DNA of 64,000 bases. Origin: Heliocidaris tuberculata (Eukaryota > Echinodermata > Echinoidea > Camarodonta > Echinometridae). Numbering within the stretch: position 1 is the first letter of the stretch; each line of letters starts with the position of its first letter. The position numbers and the translations under genes were made by a program. The notes below the pieces were generated by a model. It worked only from the letters and a program-made list of their open reading frames with translations, ran no database searches and was not told the DNA's origin. Positions 35,992-46,877 of this stretch are shown here, piece after piece. The stretch is taken from positions 21,359,994 through 21,423,993 of the forward strand of contig CM046836.1 in assembly GCA_025618425.1 (NCBI GenBank), given 5' to 3'.

Positions 35992-37573
35992 CACTGGCGT
36001 AGCCAGGATTTTTCAAGAGGGGGGGCCAAGGCGAGGGAGGGTGTGGGAGGGGGTATCCCCCTCCCACGGTAGGAAAATTTTTTAAAACCAGGTCATGAAA
36101 ATGGCATTTTCTGCACCCTAAAATTCTATTCTGGTGTAACCTACTTGAGAAGTGACAGATGAAATAGGATTTTTTTTTCCTCTACTCCGCTGGAATGAAT
36201 TGTAGTGGAAGGATTACCACTCCTTGGGGCTCCAGAATTCCAAGCAATACGCAAAATTACATGTAGTTGGTGTGTATAAATAGCTGTACCAGTGTACATA
36301 CGAAACGTTGAAACCCGTGTTTTCGGATAGGAAAATATACAGACTAACAACCAAAAACCCACACACAGACACACTGACTATTGACTAACATATGACTAAG
36401 AGGACGCCCTTTCTCATGGAGTGGAATTTATATCTCATCTCAAGCGGTAGTCTCATTTGAAAACACATGCAACATCTTTATTAGGTGTATGTAAAAGACT
36501 TTAGCAATTTATTTAGCTGCCTTGTTTAGCTCTTTATCTCATTTTCTCGGTTAGAGGTTGTTCATTAGTTGCCTAATTCGTATATACTACACGAATCCAG
36601 CTACGTACTCCTTCATTTAAGTACTGAGGAATTATATAGTTTGATTAATTTTTGTAACCAAAATGAACATCAATGTGAGTATTTAGCACGGAAAAATATT
36701 AGAATTACATCGTGTAAAGAGTATAGAGATCACAATTTGTAATAAAAACATATGGAAATAATGTAATTACACATAGAGAACGGGCTAAACAAAGTCTTCA
36801 TACAACCAAGTCAAGCGCACATGATTTGCCACATGTGAAGGCCGTTTTTGTCATTCAATTTAGTGATAATAGATTTGACTCAAAACTGTAAACATCAAAG
36901 CAGAAAGCATCTCGTCCGATGACTTACTAGTATATAAAATACGACTTGAACAAAGAATGAAATTGTATCTTTTTTGAATATTCCTCTATAAAATCGAACT
37001 CTACCTTGAAAAACAGTGTTTTGCTTCTCCTCGGATGAAGACCATAAAAATGATATAACGGTGACATTGTTTTCGTATAAAAGCAATGTTGGCTACCACA
37101 ATGATAACTCTTAAACAAACTCAAGATTTACAAAACGAAGAAAATGGTTATTGCCTCCATCGGACATATACCCATTCACAAAGAGAGGTTTATATTCGGC
37201 AAGAATAACTGATACGCCTCTTCATCATTCTGAGTACAATTTCTTTCAACTCTCGACAAACTAAAAGAAATATAAATGTTCTGTTACCAATCTACTTAGT
37301 CAATGTTGTTAACAAAGTTTCGGGTTATGATTTGGAAAGGAACAGTTTTTGCTGGAAATGAAAGCAGTGTTTATTTTGTTTACTTTTTTGGTAATATTTC
37401 CATTTTATTTTTCCTTATTTCGATTGTAAGGTAGGGGTAGGGTAAGTCCTAGTAAGACCAGCATGTGAAAAGGAAATTAGTTTTTTTTTGTTTGTTTGTT
37501 TGTTTTTTTTGCTCTCCGATCAACAGGGGGGGCCATGGCCCCCTTGTGCCCCCCCCCCCTGGCTACGCCAGTG
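35992..37573. mobile_element. hAT-like element inside the last TEPSIN exon
   Basis: A 1582-bp element has perfect 16-bp terminal inverted repeats (CACTGGCGTAGCCAGG and its reverse complement). It is flanked by the 8-bp duplication ATGTATCC at 35984-35991 and 37574-37581. The ends carry G-rich and C-rich runs typical of the MITE-like families here. No transposase frame is present, so it is non-autonomous. It adds 1590 bp in total, a multiple of three, but contains stop codons. The exact boundary could be shifted by one base (a 10-bp duplication with a 15-bp repeat), but the 8-bp reading fits hAT. Confidence 0.92.
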
Positions 37574-37756
37574 ATGTATCCCCAGCTATCCTCTACCATG
37601 TTGAGTGGGACAACCTCAACCCCCATTAATCTGGCCAAGAAACCAACCACAGGCTTTGGATTTGTTGTGGACAATGGTGATGACAAGCAGAAGGCAGGAG
37701 CGAGTAGAGATGCCTTTAGCTTCATTCAAGATGCAATGAAAAGCAGCAAGTCATAA
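37574..37756 (+). CDS. TEPSIN: TEPSIN C-terminal coding segment, beyond the insertion
   Basis: After the second ATGTATCC copy the TEPSIN frame resumes: MYPQLSSTML, then GFGFVVDN, then the end DAFSFIQDAMKSSKS and TAA at 37754-37756. DAFSFIQ (37709-37729) corresponds to the tepsin tail motif S[AV]F[SA]FLN, which binds AP-4 epsilon. It can be translated only if the transposon is spliced out or is absent on the other allele. No acceptor is obvious that would keep the frame: the AG in the terminal repeat leads straight into TGA. Confidence 0.82.
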   Translation: MYPQLSSTMLSGTTSTPINLAKKPTTGFGFVVDNGDDKQKAGASRDAFSFIQDAMKSSKS

Positions 37757-38375
37757 TGACTAAATTAAGAATAATTCTTCCCCAAAATGTTATTATTAGT
37801 AATTATCAATGATACTATTTTGTTTTTCTCATTTCATCTGAAAAGAGACCCATACAGAGGTATTTAGAGCCTGAAATCAGGTAACAGCATGAACACTGGC
37901 ATCGCTAAGATGTAAAATTATGCCCAAATGACTTGCGAAGTATTCCATGAGTAACTGATTAAAGAGTGTGAAGAAAAATTAAATCATAACACAGTCTTCA
38001 GAGAAATCAAACTAACTGCTAAGCATGCCAAATATCATACACACATTTTATACATTCACGCAGAATCTCTTCATTTTGTTATCAATATCTCATTATAAAA
38101 ATAAGAATGGAGGCTGAATGATACAAATAATTGTCATAAGTGGTCCCCTCTTATTCGTTTTAATAGACTTTAGAATATTTGTTAACATTTCATGGTAATA
38201 TTTCATTTTCAGGATATTCATTGAAATAATTTATGAAGAAATCTACTGCCGATAAAAAATGTTCATACCAACTTCAATGAAATGTATCTTAAAATCTAAA
38301 TCGAACAGGACATTCACTGCCTCAGATTTATCTCAGTGAACCCCAACTTTGCCTTCTTTGTGAAATTCCTGTTTT
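37757..38375. other. TEPSIN 3' UTR and downstream flank
   Basis: This is AT-rich non-coding DNA after the stop codon. No strong AATAAA signal stands out in the first few hundred bases, so the transcript end is not placed. Confidence 0.4.
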
Positions 38376-39315
38376 TATGCCTCCGCCCACCGTAGGTGGT
38401 AGCCGGAGGCATTATGTTTTCGGGTCGTCCGTCCGTCCGTACGTCCGTACGGGTTTTGTTCTCGCGATAACTTAAAAACCGATTGACGAATCAACTTCAG
38501 ACTTGGCTTGAGTGTGCACATGGGAGGGGCGATGCGCTGATTAGATTTTGGGGTCATGAGGTTAAAGTTCAAGGTCATATAGTTCAATAGAATACATAAA
38601 AATGGTTCGTTCTTGCGATAACTTAAAAACCGATTGACTGATCAACTTCAGACTTGGCTGGAGTGTGCATATGGGAGGGGCAATGCGCTGATTAGATTTT
38701 GGGGTCATGAGGTTAAAGCTGAAGGTCACAGGGTTCAATAAAATACATTAAAATGGCTTGTTCTTGCAATAACTTAAGAACCATTTGACGGATCAACTTC
38801 AGACTTGGCTGGAGTGTGCATATGGGAGGGGCAATGGTCTGAGTAGATTTTGGGGTCAGGAGGTTAAAGTTCAAGGTCACAGAGTTCAATAGAATACATA
38901 AAAATGTTACATGAAAATGGGTTCGTTCTTGCAACTTAAAAACTGATTGACGGATCAACTTCAGACTTGGCTGGAGTGTGCATATGGGAGGGGCAATGCC
39001 TTGATTTGATTTTGGGGTCATGAGGTTAAAGTTGAAGGTCACAGAGTTCAATAAAATATATTAAAATGGCTTGTTCTTGCAATAAATTAAGAACCATTTG
39101 ACAGATCAACTTCATACTTGGCTCATGTATGCATACGGGAGGGGCAATGGTCTGATTAGATTTTGGGGTCATGAGGTTAAAGTTCAAGTTCACTGAGTTC
39201 AATAAAATACATAGAAATGGCTTGTTCTTGTGATAACTTAAGAACCATTTGACGGATCATCTTCAGACTTGGCTCATGCATGCATATGGGAGGGGCAATG
39301 ATCTGGCGGAGGCAT
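38376..39315. mobile_element. Element with six 151-bp tandem repeats
   Basis: The ends TATGCCTCCGCC and GGCGGAGGCATA are perfect 12-bp inverted repeats. Inside, after a (CCGT)n run, a unit with ataacttaaaaaccgattga and catatgggaggggcaatg recurs at 38458, 38609, 38760, 38925, 39073 and 39224, mostly 151 bp apart. The minus-strand ORFs (repeated LIRQSVFKL) are translations of the satellite and not a gene. The last copy is partial. Confidence 0.85.
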
Positions 39316-40577
39316 AAATTCCGACCGTGCGCGGTCGAAAATTCTTCTAGTTTTTTATTGTAGAGATTTCATATGGCTTTGAAATGTCACAAACCTTATA
39401 TTATCTGATGAGAATAAGAAGGCTTTAAAGAAGTGCCTGGAACTGTGTTCATGCAGTTACATTTACATTTCCCTGCTGATGAGCTAAGAAGGCTCAAGGT
39501 ATTGTTGAGTTTTGATTACTAATTTCATGCTGGAGAAACTGTCTAAATTGAAGTACACTGTAAATTTAATTCCCTGATTATGTAGGAAATAGTTACATCT
39601 AACAGTTGCTTGAACTAGCAAAATTAAAACAAAATTGAAAGTCTGCTGGAAAAAAAAAGAGAGTGTGTGTACCTTCAAGATGTCTGAGAGAAAGTGTTTA
39701 ATCTATGGTTTTTTTCACCTGTTACAGTGTGGTATGGGTTTGCGATGTAATTTCTAGCTCACATCTCCAGAAGACATGGAGAAATGCTAGTTTATCATAG
39801 TTATCAGCCAGTCTGGAGATGGCACTGTTGATACTACAGTTGATTGATCATGAATTATAAAACAAGCAGTAGGATAAAGATAAAGGATGTCATGTTACCT
39901 AGTATGCAACAGAATGATTCCTTAGGCTTTATAGCCATAAAAAAATATGTTCATGCATCAAAATTTAGGGTTGTGAATACTTCATGTCTGTAAATTCAAA
40001 GGGTACCAATCACCTACAAAAAATTCATGTACAGCTGGAATGCATAAAATCAACCTCAAAAAGCTTTACCTGTCATTCTATGGGTTAATGGTTAAGGATC
40101 ATGAAAAAAATAAAGGGCTACATAAAACCCTGCTCACGGAACCCAAGTTGGATTTGGGTTACATGCCCAACCTACTCTATGCTAGCGCAAAAGAATGCAT
40201 CAACTGGACTCCTCACATGTTGCTTTTATGTTTATTGATTGTATTTAAACTTACAATACATGTACGTTTCTATAAGAAGTAATATTTGAAGCTTATATTT
40301 CAAATATAGTACATGTATAGCAACATGGAACCCCTAGTATAAAGGGCAAAATATTTTTTTGTGAATGGTACACTTTGATAATTCATAGTAGCCCAGTGAT
40401 TTTGTATCTTTATTCTTGAATCTTAATATCCATATTTTTAAAACCAATTTTGAGTCATTGTTCTTGGGGTTTTGTTTTGTTTTGTTTTTCTGTTGTTTTG
40501 TTTTGTTGTTTTCTTTTTGGGGTTGAAAGTGCAAGGGGTTACAAACATTGTTTATTCTATTTTTTCTAATTATTATA
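39316..40577. other. Intergenic DNA without recognised gene
   Basis: Only short unsupported ORFs are present. An oligo-TTTTG tract lies at about 40470-40520. Confidence 0.45.
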
Positions 40578-41254
40578 CGTTTCCTAAATCTGTGGTAATT
40601 AGCCATCTGGTATTGACGATCAAAGTATTAAGGTTGTAATGTTTCCATTGTATATGAGCAGTTTGCATTATGTTCAAAATGTTTGAAGTACAACTCAGTG
40701 TCTCAAGTGCCTTCAAAGTTGGGCAATGTGCTTTAAGTCTCTCTACAAATGTTATTTTTGAAAGAGATATTTCGCTTGGTGTGTGCTCTCATGAAGTTCT
40801 TGCTGCCCATATAATGTTAAGACTCACTTTGATTCATAGTATTTTTTATGAATTTCAATGGGCCGACAGTACTTTTACAAGCTCTACCTATTACAATGAC
40901 TCATCACATAACGATGATAGTCAAATCCATTTTTAATATACACTGTACTGCAAATTGTGTTTTATTTTTATATCCAAACTTTAACCCATTCTGCATCACA
41001 GTTTCTATATTTCTAGTAAGCAAAGTCAGCTAGACATTTTCCCTTCATCTCTTTCAAGCATCTTCTTAATTATTTGTCTTTCCAGGTATCTGTATTGCTG
41101 TATTAGTTTTTGTCTTGAAGGGAACAGGCATTCCATGTTACATATTTCTGTGTGAAATAAGCATGATTACGTTTTGAGCAAGTGCAATAAAGTAAAAAAC
41201 CACCATTCTTATAGTATTGTGAGCTTTAATTTGTTTGTGTATACATGTACGTAT
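40578..41254 (+). repeat. Right copy of the segmental duplication, flanking part
   Basis: This is collinear with 1-721, with small indels and about one change per 15-20 bases in the stretches compared. The left copy has an extra segment of about 85 bp at 635-715 that is missing here. Confidence 0.8.
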
Positions 41255-41418
41255 CAGGGTTCCCACAGAAATTAGAGAACCAAATTCCATGACTTCCCAT
41301 AACCCATTTTTTGCCTTTTTCTATGACCAGATAAGTACCATTTTAGTATGGGTTGCGGTATCCTAGCGGCATACAAATACCATGCAGAGAAATAGTTTAT
41401 ATTATTAACCATATCAGA

Positions 41419-42444
41419 CAGGCGCGCCGGAAGCAGTTTGGGATTGGGGGGCAAACATTCAAGGGGGCTCATCTTTCAAGAGCTCATGCTCACCCCTAAA
41501 AAAACACACACGCTTTCCCACCCTCTCACAACAATACAGATCCTACTGCTAAATCAAATTTTTACTCGAAAATTCTCTGACAAGCAAAAAAAAAAAAAAA
41601 AAAAAAAAAGGTTAAAAGCATTTTTGGGGTGGGGTGTATTTTTACTGGAAAATTCTCTGACAAGCAAAAAAAAAACAAAACACCAGAATTATGCTAAAAT
41701 TATGCTAAATTTTGTCAAATTATGCTAATTAAAGCGGTCAAAATTCTGCCAGAAAGCAGAATTCTGCCAACTCTGGCAACCTTGCGTCTAATACAAAACC
41801 TCCACTACGTTAAAGTTTAAAGTTTAAATGCTTTATCTGTCTTCAGTAATCTCCATGAATACGAAAAATGAATACAAAGGCTTACAATTACGTAATAAAG
41901 CAATCAAGCTTTTAATATACACACGATTTTTACTCCTTTACCAGTGGCGGATCCAAGGGGGGGGGGGCAATCCCGGCCCGTGCCCCCCCTTTTGAGGGAA
42001 AACAATGCAATGTGCCCCCCCTATTTGCGATTGTGCCCCCCCCCCTTTTCGACCAGAAAACCTTTTTTTTTTTTTTTTTTTTTTTTTTCTGCTTGTCAGA
42101 GAATTATTGAGGGGAACTGGACCCCATAACCCCCCCCCCCCCCACTGAGCGACATTTGGAGGGCTGGCGAAATTTTTTTTTTTGCTCGCCACCCCCCCCC
42201 CCCCCCCACTGAGCGACTTTTGGAGGGCTGGCGAGAGACCAAAAAAATATGGGTCTCCCTCCAAGCAGTTTCCCAAAGTTGACAATCCTGCATTTGTGTG
42301 CCCCCCCCCTTATACGAAATCCTGGATCCGCCCCTGCCTTTACTACTGATTTTTTTTTTTTTATGGGGGTGGGGGGCTTTTTTGGGGGGCGAAAATGCAT
42401 TTTGCCCCCCCCCCCCACTTTTTCGTTTGGGGGGGGGGCGACCG

Positions 42445-42478
<34 letters not shown>

Positions 42479-42494
42479 ACTTCCGGCGCCTATG
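41419..42494. mobile_element. Nested hAT-like element with ATATCAGA duplication
   Basis: The ends CAGGCGCGCCGGAAG and CTTCCGGCGCCTATG are near-matching inverted repeats. The 8-bp target duplication ATATCAGA at 41411-41418 and 42495-42502 is perfect. The left duplicate reads straight through this site (gtattagacatctgagc). The interior has A tracts and very long C and G runs, with no transposase. Confidence 0.88.
41942..42336. mobile_element. MITE of the 861-1173 family, nested and inverted
   Basis: The ends are CAGTGGCGGATCCAAGG and CCTGGATCCGCCCCTG, flanked by CCTTTAC on both sides. It shares the cagtttcccaaagttgacaa segment with the MITE at 861-1173 in opposite orientation. It carries an internal tandem duplication around gagcgacttttggagggctg. 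It is the third layer of insertion at this locus. Confidence 0.8.
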
Positions 42495-43302
42495 ATATCA
42501 GACATCTGAGCATTGCAATTTTTACATTTTATTGCCCGGCTTTGACAAGCCAACAAAATTACGGGCAGATATATTGTTTATTGCCCGGTTTCGAAAGTCA
42601 ATGGGATTTTGCATGTTAAATAGCGGGCAATAAACTGCATTTTTTACAATATTTTCGAGTTCGCTCTAGATGTCTTATTCTGTTAATAATAATGATATGG
42701 ACTGGCTACTTTCGGGGGATACATTAATTGCCCTTACTAGAATCGTATTGCCCAAGTCTTCGACTCGATTCTATTTTAGGCAATAAATATACCCCCTCAA
42801 GGCTAGTCCACATTATATTATTATTTCATGTTCGTGGTGGAAGGCTGCCGCATACAGCCTACACCCACGATCAATTTCCAAGACTTTCCATGACTTTCCA
42901 TGACTTTCCAAGATTTATTTGTCCATGACTTTCCAGGTTTTTCCATGACCCCGCGTGGGAACCCTGGTATATGTATGTGTAATGTATTACATGCAAGCCC
43001 AGGCTATTCCATTGTGTTAAGACTTTAAAATCAGTGAAACAGATATGAGATGTTTGAGAAAAATCACAATTAAAAAAAAAAAAGATTAGACCAATAATTT
43101 ATGCAAATCTGTCTTGCGATTGTGATGTCATAGCTTCAGAATAATTTTGTGATCGACTAAATCATTAAATGTATTCCATTTCTGGAATCTGTACAAATTA
43201 TTTTCAGTTGGTGCATAAACATGCATCCACCTTAATTTCAGCACGAGGAAATGATTTCGTCAGAAAGAGATGTTAATATATGACATTTTATAAACCAATT
43301 AA

Positions 43303-43887
43303 AGGGAAATCCAACCTTAATAGCAAGTTGCTTTGAAAGAAAGAGGAAAAATCAGAGAAGCAGATTGGTAAAAGTTTGAACGAAATCGGACAAGCAATAA
43401 GAAAAAAAATATGAATTTTTGAAAGTTGTAATCACTATGCATATGGGAATTTCAAATTGGCCGAATAGGTAATGTCATTGTGATGTAGCTGTGGACAACT
43501 CCCCCATTCGCTCTAATACACAAAATGACTAAAATGTCACCTTTTTTCAAATTGCATTACTCAGTAGGATCGTTTCGTTCATGAGGACTTATAGCAATAT
43601 GCTATCTCCAAGATATTTTGAGTACTGCTCCGAGGGTATAAGCGCCTCGAAGAAAACTGCAAATTAATATTTTTGTGTATGACAAATGGGAGGGTTGTCC
43701 ACAAAAATGTCACAATTGACTCATCAAATTGCCAATTTGAGATTCGCATAGATGTAGTGATCTCATTTTTCAAACATCCATAACTTTCTTAGTCCTTGTC
43801 CGATTCCTTTCAAACTTTCACCATCCTGTTTTTCTTTATTTTTCTGCTCTCACACAAATCATCTTATTACCAAGGTTGGATTGCCCT
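43303..43887. mobile_element. TTAA-flanked foldback MITE
   Basis: It starts AGGGAAATCCAACC and ends GGTTGGATTGCCCT, with TTAA at 43299-43302 and 43888-43891. Blocks near both ends mirror each other (gaacgaaatcggacaagcaa against cttgtccgattcctttcaaa). It is related to 5370-6017. Confidence 0.8.
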
Positions 43888-43891
43888 TTAA

Positions 43892-45113
43892 GTGGTGAGA
43901 TTGTAGCTCTGATATCACAGACATATTACAACACTGTCAACTGGGTCCCCCCTGAACACAATTTATATTCAAAACATTCCTCTTTTTCTCTCTCTCTCTC
44001 TCTCTCTCATTCTATTCAACTTTCTCTGATCCAATATGATTTTTCTGCCTCCACAAATTCCATATTTTGGGGGTTTTTTAATGACATTTTTTTGGGGGGG
44101 TGAATTCCACCCCCCCCCTCGACGTTTCTTGCGATATGTCCGTAACGCACAAAGCAGTTGCCGCGGCGTTTCGCGACTTTTTTCTTTCGAATCTCACGCA
44201 TCTTTTTGAGACCAAATTCACGATGTCTGGGCATGCGGTTCTGAAGTTACTCGCACGTCAGACCAAAAATTGCTCAAAAACGTGATTTCATGTATAATTT
44301 CAATACAAAATGTGTTTTCAGCCAAAATTTAGAAATCTATGAATATTTTCACATTTACTGATTAAAATCAATTTATTTCATGCTGTTTATAATCGCAAAA
44401 GTGTCCCCGACAAATTTCATCCAAAAAACAATAAAAAACAAAAGGTAAAAAAACAAAGAAATACATAAGAAATTTGAAATACAATAAAATACATAAGAAA
44501 TCATTCTTGATACCAAATTTTTTTCAAGTATATTTGCTAAGAATACTGGAAAGAGTGTCTAGACCAAAAATTAGCATTTTTGGAGTTTTATTTAATGATT
44601 TAGAGCAAAATTTTTATTTCATACATAAATTAGCATAATTAATTAATGTGAAACTATTTCGGAGTATTTAACTATACAGTTTTGTAGACTACATTGTGGA
44701 CGACGTGCGTGCCGATTTTCGGCGCGATTGCGCGGTCGACGGTCGAGATCTCGGATTCCCCCACCCCCGGCTGTGGCATAGCCAAAATCTCCCGGCCCTT
44801 TTAAGGTTAAATGTACCACTTTAATAATTGGTTACTGCATGCGCATGCGCGGGCGGGATCTCCTATAATTTCTCCAGGAAAATTACAAAACAAAATAATT
44901 GGTTACTGCATAGACCACTGTAAAACCAGAAATTTTCACGTGCACGGAACTTTCAAAGTTTCATGCCACGAAATACTAAAATCACAATTGAAACAACGTA
45001 ATATTATTGCAATTTGCGGCTACAAAATTGGCTGTCATTAACAATTCGCGAAACTTTTTTATGTTGCAAAAGTTTTGGGTTTTACAGTTATTAATGTTTA
45101 CAGGCTTAGACCA
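43892..45113. other. Intergenic DNA without recognised gene
   Basis: A (TC)n tract lies at 43989-44010 and a G/C homopolymer patch at 44093-44120. A GC-richer patch with many CpG lies at 44700-44790 (gcgcgattgcgcggtcgacg). No exon is supported. Confidence 0.4.
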
Positions 45114-45343
45114 AACAACATATGAATATCATTTTTTTTTTCACAGAAAAGTGACAAAATTACTAGATATGGCCAGTCATTAAAGTTTCTTTCTGTCATC
45201 ACTCTCCACGGACGAAACCACCAATGACAACAACATATAAATATCATTTTTTTTTTCACAGAAAAGTGACAAAATTACCAGATATGGCCAGTCATTAAAG
45301 TTTCTTTCTGTCATCACTCTCCACGGACGAAACCACCAATAGA
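45114..45343. repeat. 115-bp tandem duplication
   Basis: The segment from acaacatatgaatatc through ggacgaaaccaccaat is repeated head to tail with a 115-bp period and only a few changes. Apparent ORFs over it are not conserved proteins. Confidence 0.9.
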
Positions 45344-45493
45344 AAGTGGTTGTCAAATCATCCTTTTTTGGGCAACAATCGCCCAAATACAAATTTCAAC
45401 CAAGCACTCGAAGCTCCTGCAACTTGCATTTCTACATAAAGTCACTGAATTCACAACTCGCCATTAATACACATGTATACATATACTGGTACT

Positions 45494-46050
45494 GGGCAAT
45501 CCTGGGTTTAGCAGTCTAAATTATTTTAGGTTGCAAACTTCAGCATGGACTTCCTAAAGGCCACCACACACCTTACGATCAGTCTGCGATCCAATTTCAG
45601 AAGAAAATGTAGTATCATTTGACATATTTAAAAACGAAAAATATTTTTGAGGGTCTGAATAGTCCTACAGATAGTAATATCGATAATACAACCTTTGCAG
45701 AGTTTTCTAGTCGGTGGAATGGCCAAATGCTCCGAGTTGTAGTGACGTCACAAAAATCATACGACTGCCTACGATTTGAAACAAATTTTGCCCTTATTCC
45801 CTGTAGAAAGCTTACAACAGCTCACCATAACCCGATGTTTAGTATTCATATTACTTTTCAGAACCTGCATAGAGTATATTTCATTTGTTAAAATGCCAAT
45901 ATTTAATGCCATAGCAATTTATTTCACAAATCGGATCGCAAACCGATCGCAAGGTGTGCGGTGGCCTTAATGTAACTCTAACCCTAACCCTAACCCACAC
46001 TGAAGCTAGCAACCTAAAATAATTTAGACCGCTAAAACCCAGGATTGCCC
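45494..46050. mobile_element. Hairpin element with a second MITE inside
   Basis: The outer arms are about 50 bp: gggcaatcctgggtttagca at 45494 against its reverse complement ending at 46050. Nested inside, 45557-45968 has its own inverted ends (AAGGCCACCACACACCTT and aaggtgtgcggtggcctt). Directly after it comes a short telomere-like run, three CCCTAA units at about 45979-45995. Confidence 0.75.
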
Positions 46051-46845
46051 TGGAACTGTATACATTACACTCTTCCATGGAAAATCCCCCCCCCCCCCAA
46101 GAATATGAATGTTGCACTTTCTGTTTTGACTAAAATTGGCTTACATTTTTCCTTCTGAAGTAGAAATACTCAAAATCTGTTTTTTTTAAGTTCATTTTAT
46201 AAACTACTGTATAAACTTAGTAGCACAAGCAGAAGAGGAGTTATGATACAGTAGTTTGTCTTCTTGTTCAGCTTTTTTTAAACCTCATACAACACTTCAA
46301 GAGATGAAAGAGAGAAATAAACGGAAATTGAAAATGTTTCACATGGTAACAAATCTTTTAATTCTAATATATTTTTTTCTTCTGTGTTACACAGCAAAAT
46401 AATACAAACTTCTACATGGCATTTCACAAGACAATAAAGACAGTCAACATGTGACTGTGATTAGGCATTGGTCAAATATTGATTCCATCCCAAAGCGTAT
46501 TTCTTTTGAATTTTGGGGTTTCAATGGCTCATCCAAAATGGAAACTGACTTGAGGAATACACAAGGAATACCAGTTTCAGCAAGAAGAATATGATTTGGG
46601 TTTTCAATACTGACACAAAATAGGTTCCCAAAGAGAGAAAACCATCTTGCAAGTCTGCTACCATTTCCATTCTATATTCAAATTATCAGTCCCTTCTCCT
46701 TGGTGAATCGGTTGTATGTGTCACTATATTGTAAAGTCCATGTTAGTTTGTTGTATCCTTTTATGATCAGAATTGAAGAAATTGAATAAACTCCAGTTGG
46801 AATTACGAAGATTGTAGATATTGAGGCTAAAGGGTGCAGTTATCA

Positions 46846-46877
46846 TCACCAGTGGTGTTTCCTGAGACGGTGTTCCT
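46846..46877 (-). CDS. ATP5MF: ATP5MF exon 4, C-terminal end
   Basis: On the minus strand a strong acceptor (tttttcccttgcag) opens an exon that completes the split codon and encodes KEHRLRKHHW, then TGA at 46848-46846. Subunit f proteins of animals end in the same way (KHERLRKYH in human). The phase matches exon 3 exactly. If the donor of exon 3 were ignored, the frame would continue into unrelated residues, so the splice is the better reading. The 3' UTR lies to the left; an ATTAAA-type signal near 46355 is possible. Confidence 0.9.

Larger units (their letters stand above)
41255..42966. mobile_element. hAT-like element with two nested insertions
   Basis: It starts CAGGGTTCCCAC and ends GTGGGAACCCTG, perfect 12-bp inverted repeats of hAT type; the flanking 8 bp match only partly. 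The same element, cut short, sits at the same place in the left duplicate (722-1475), so it predates the duplication. Bases 41419-42494 are a second element inserted in it. Confidence 0.75.

Noticed and set aside
38375..39051. Minus-strand ORFs with repeated LKLIRQSVFKL
   Set aside because: They are read from the 151-bp satellite; the repeats share one frame by chance and lack start and domain evidence.
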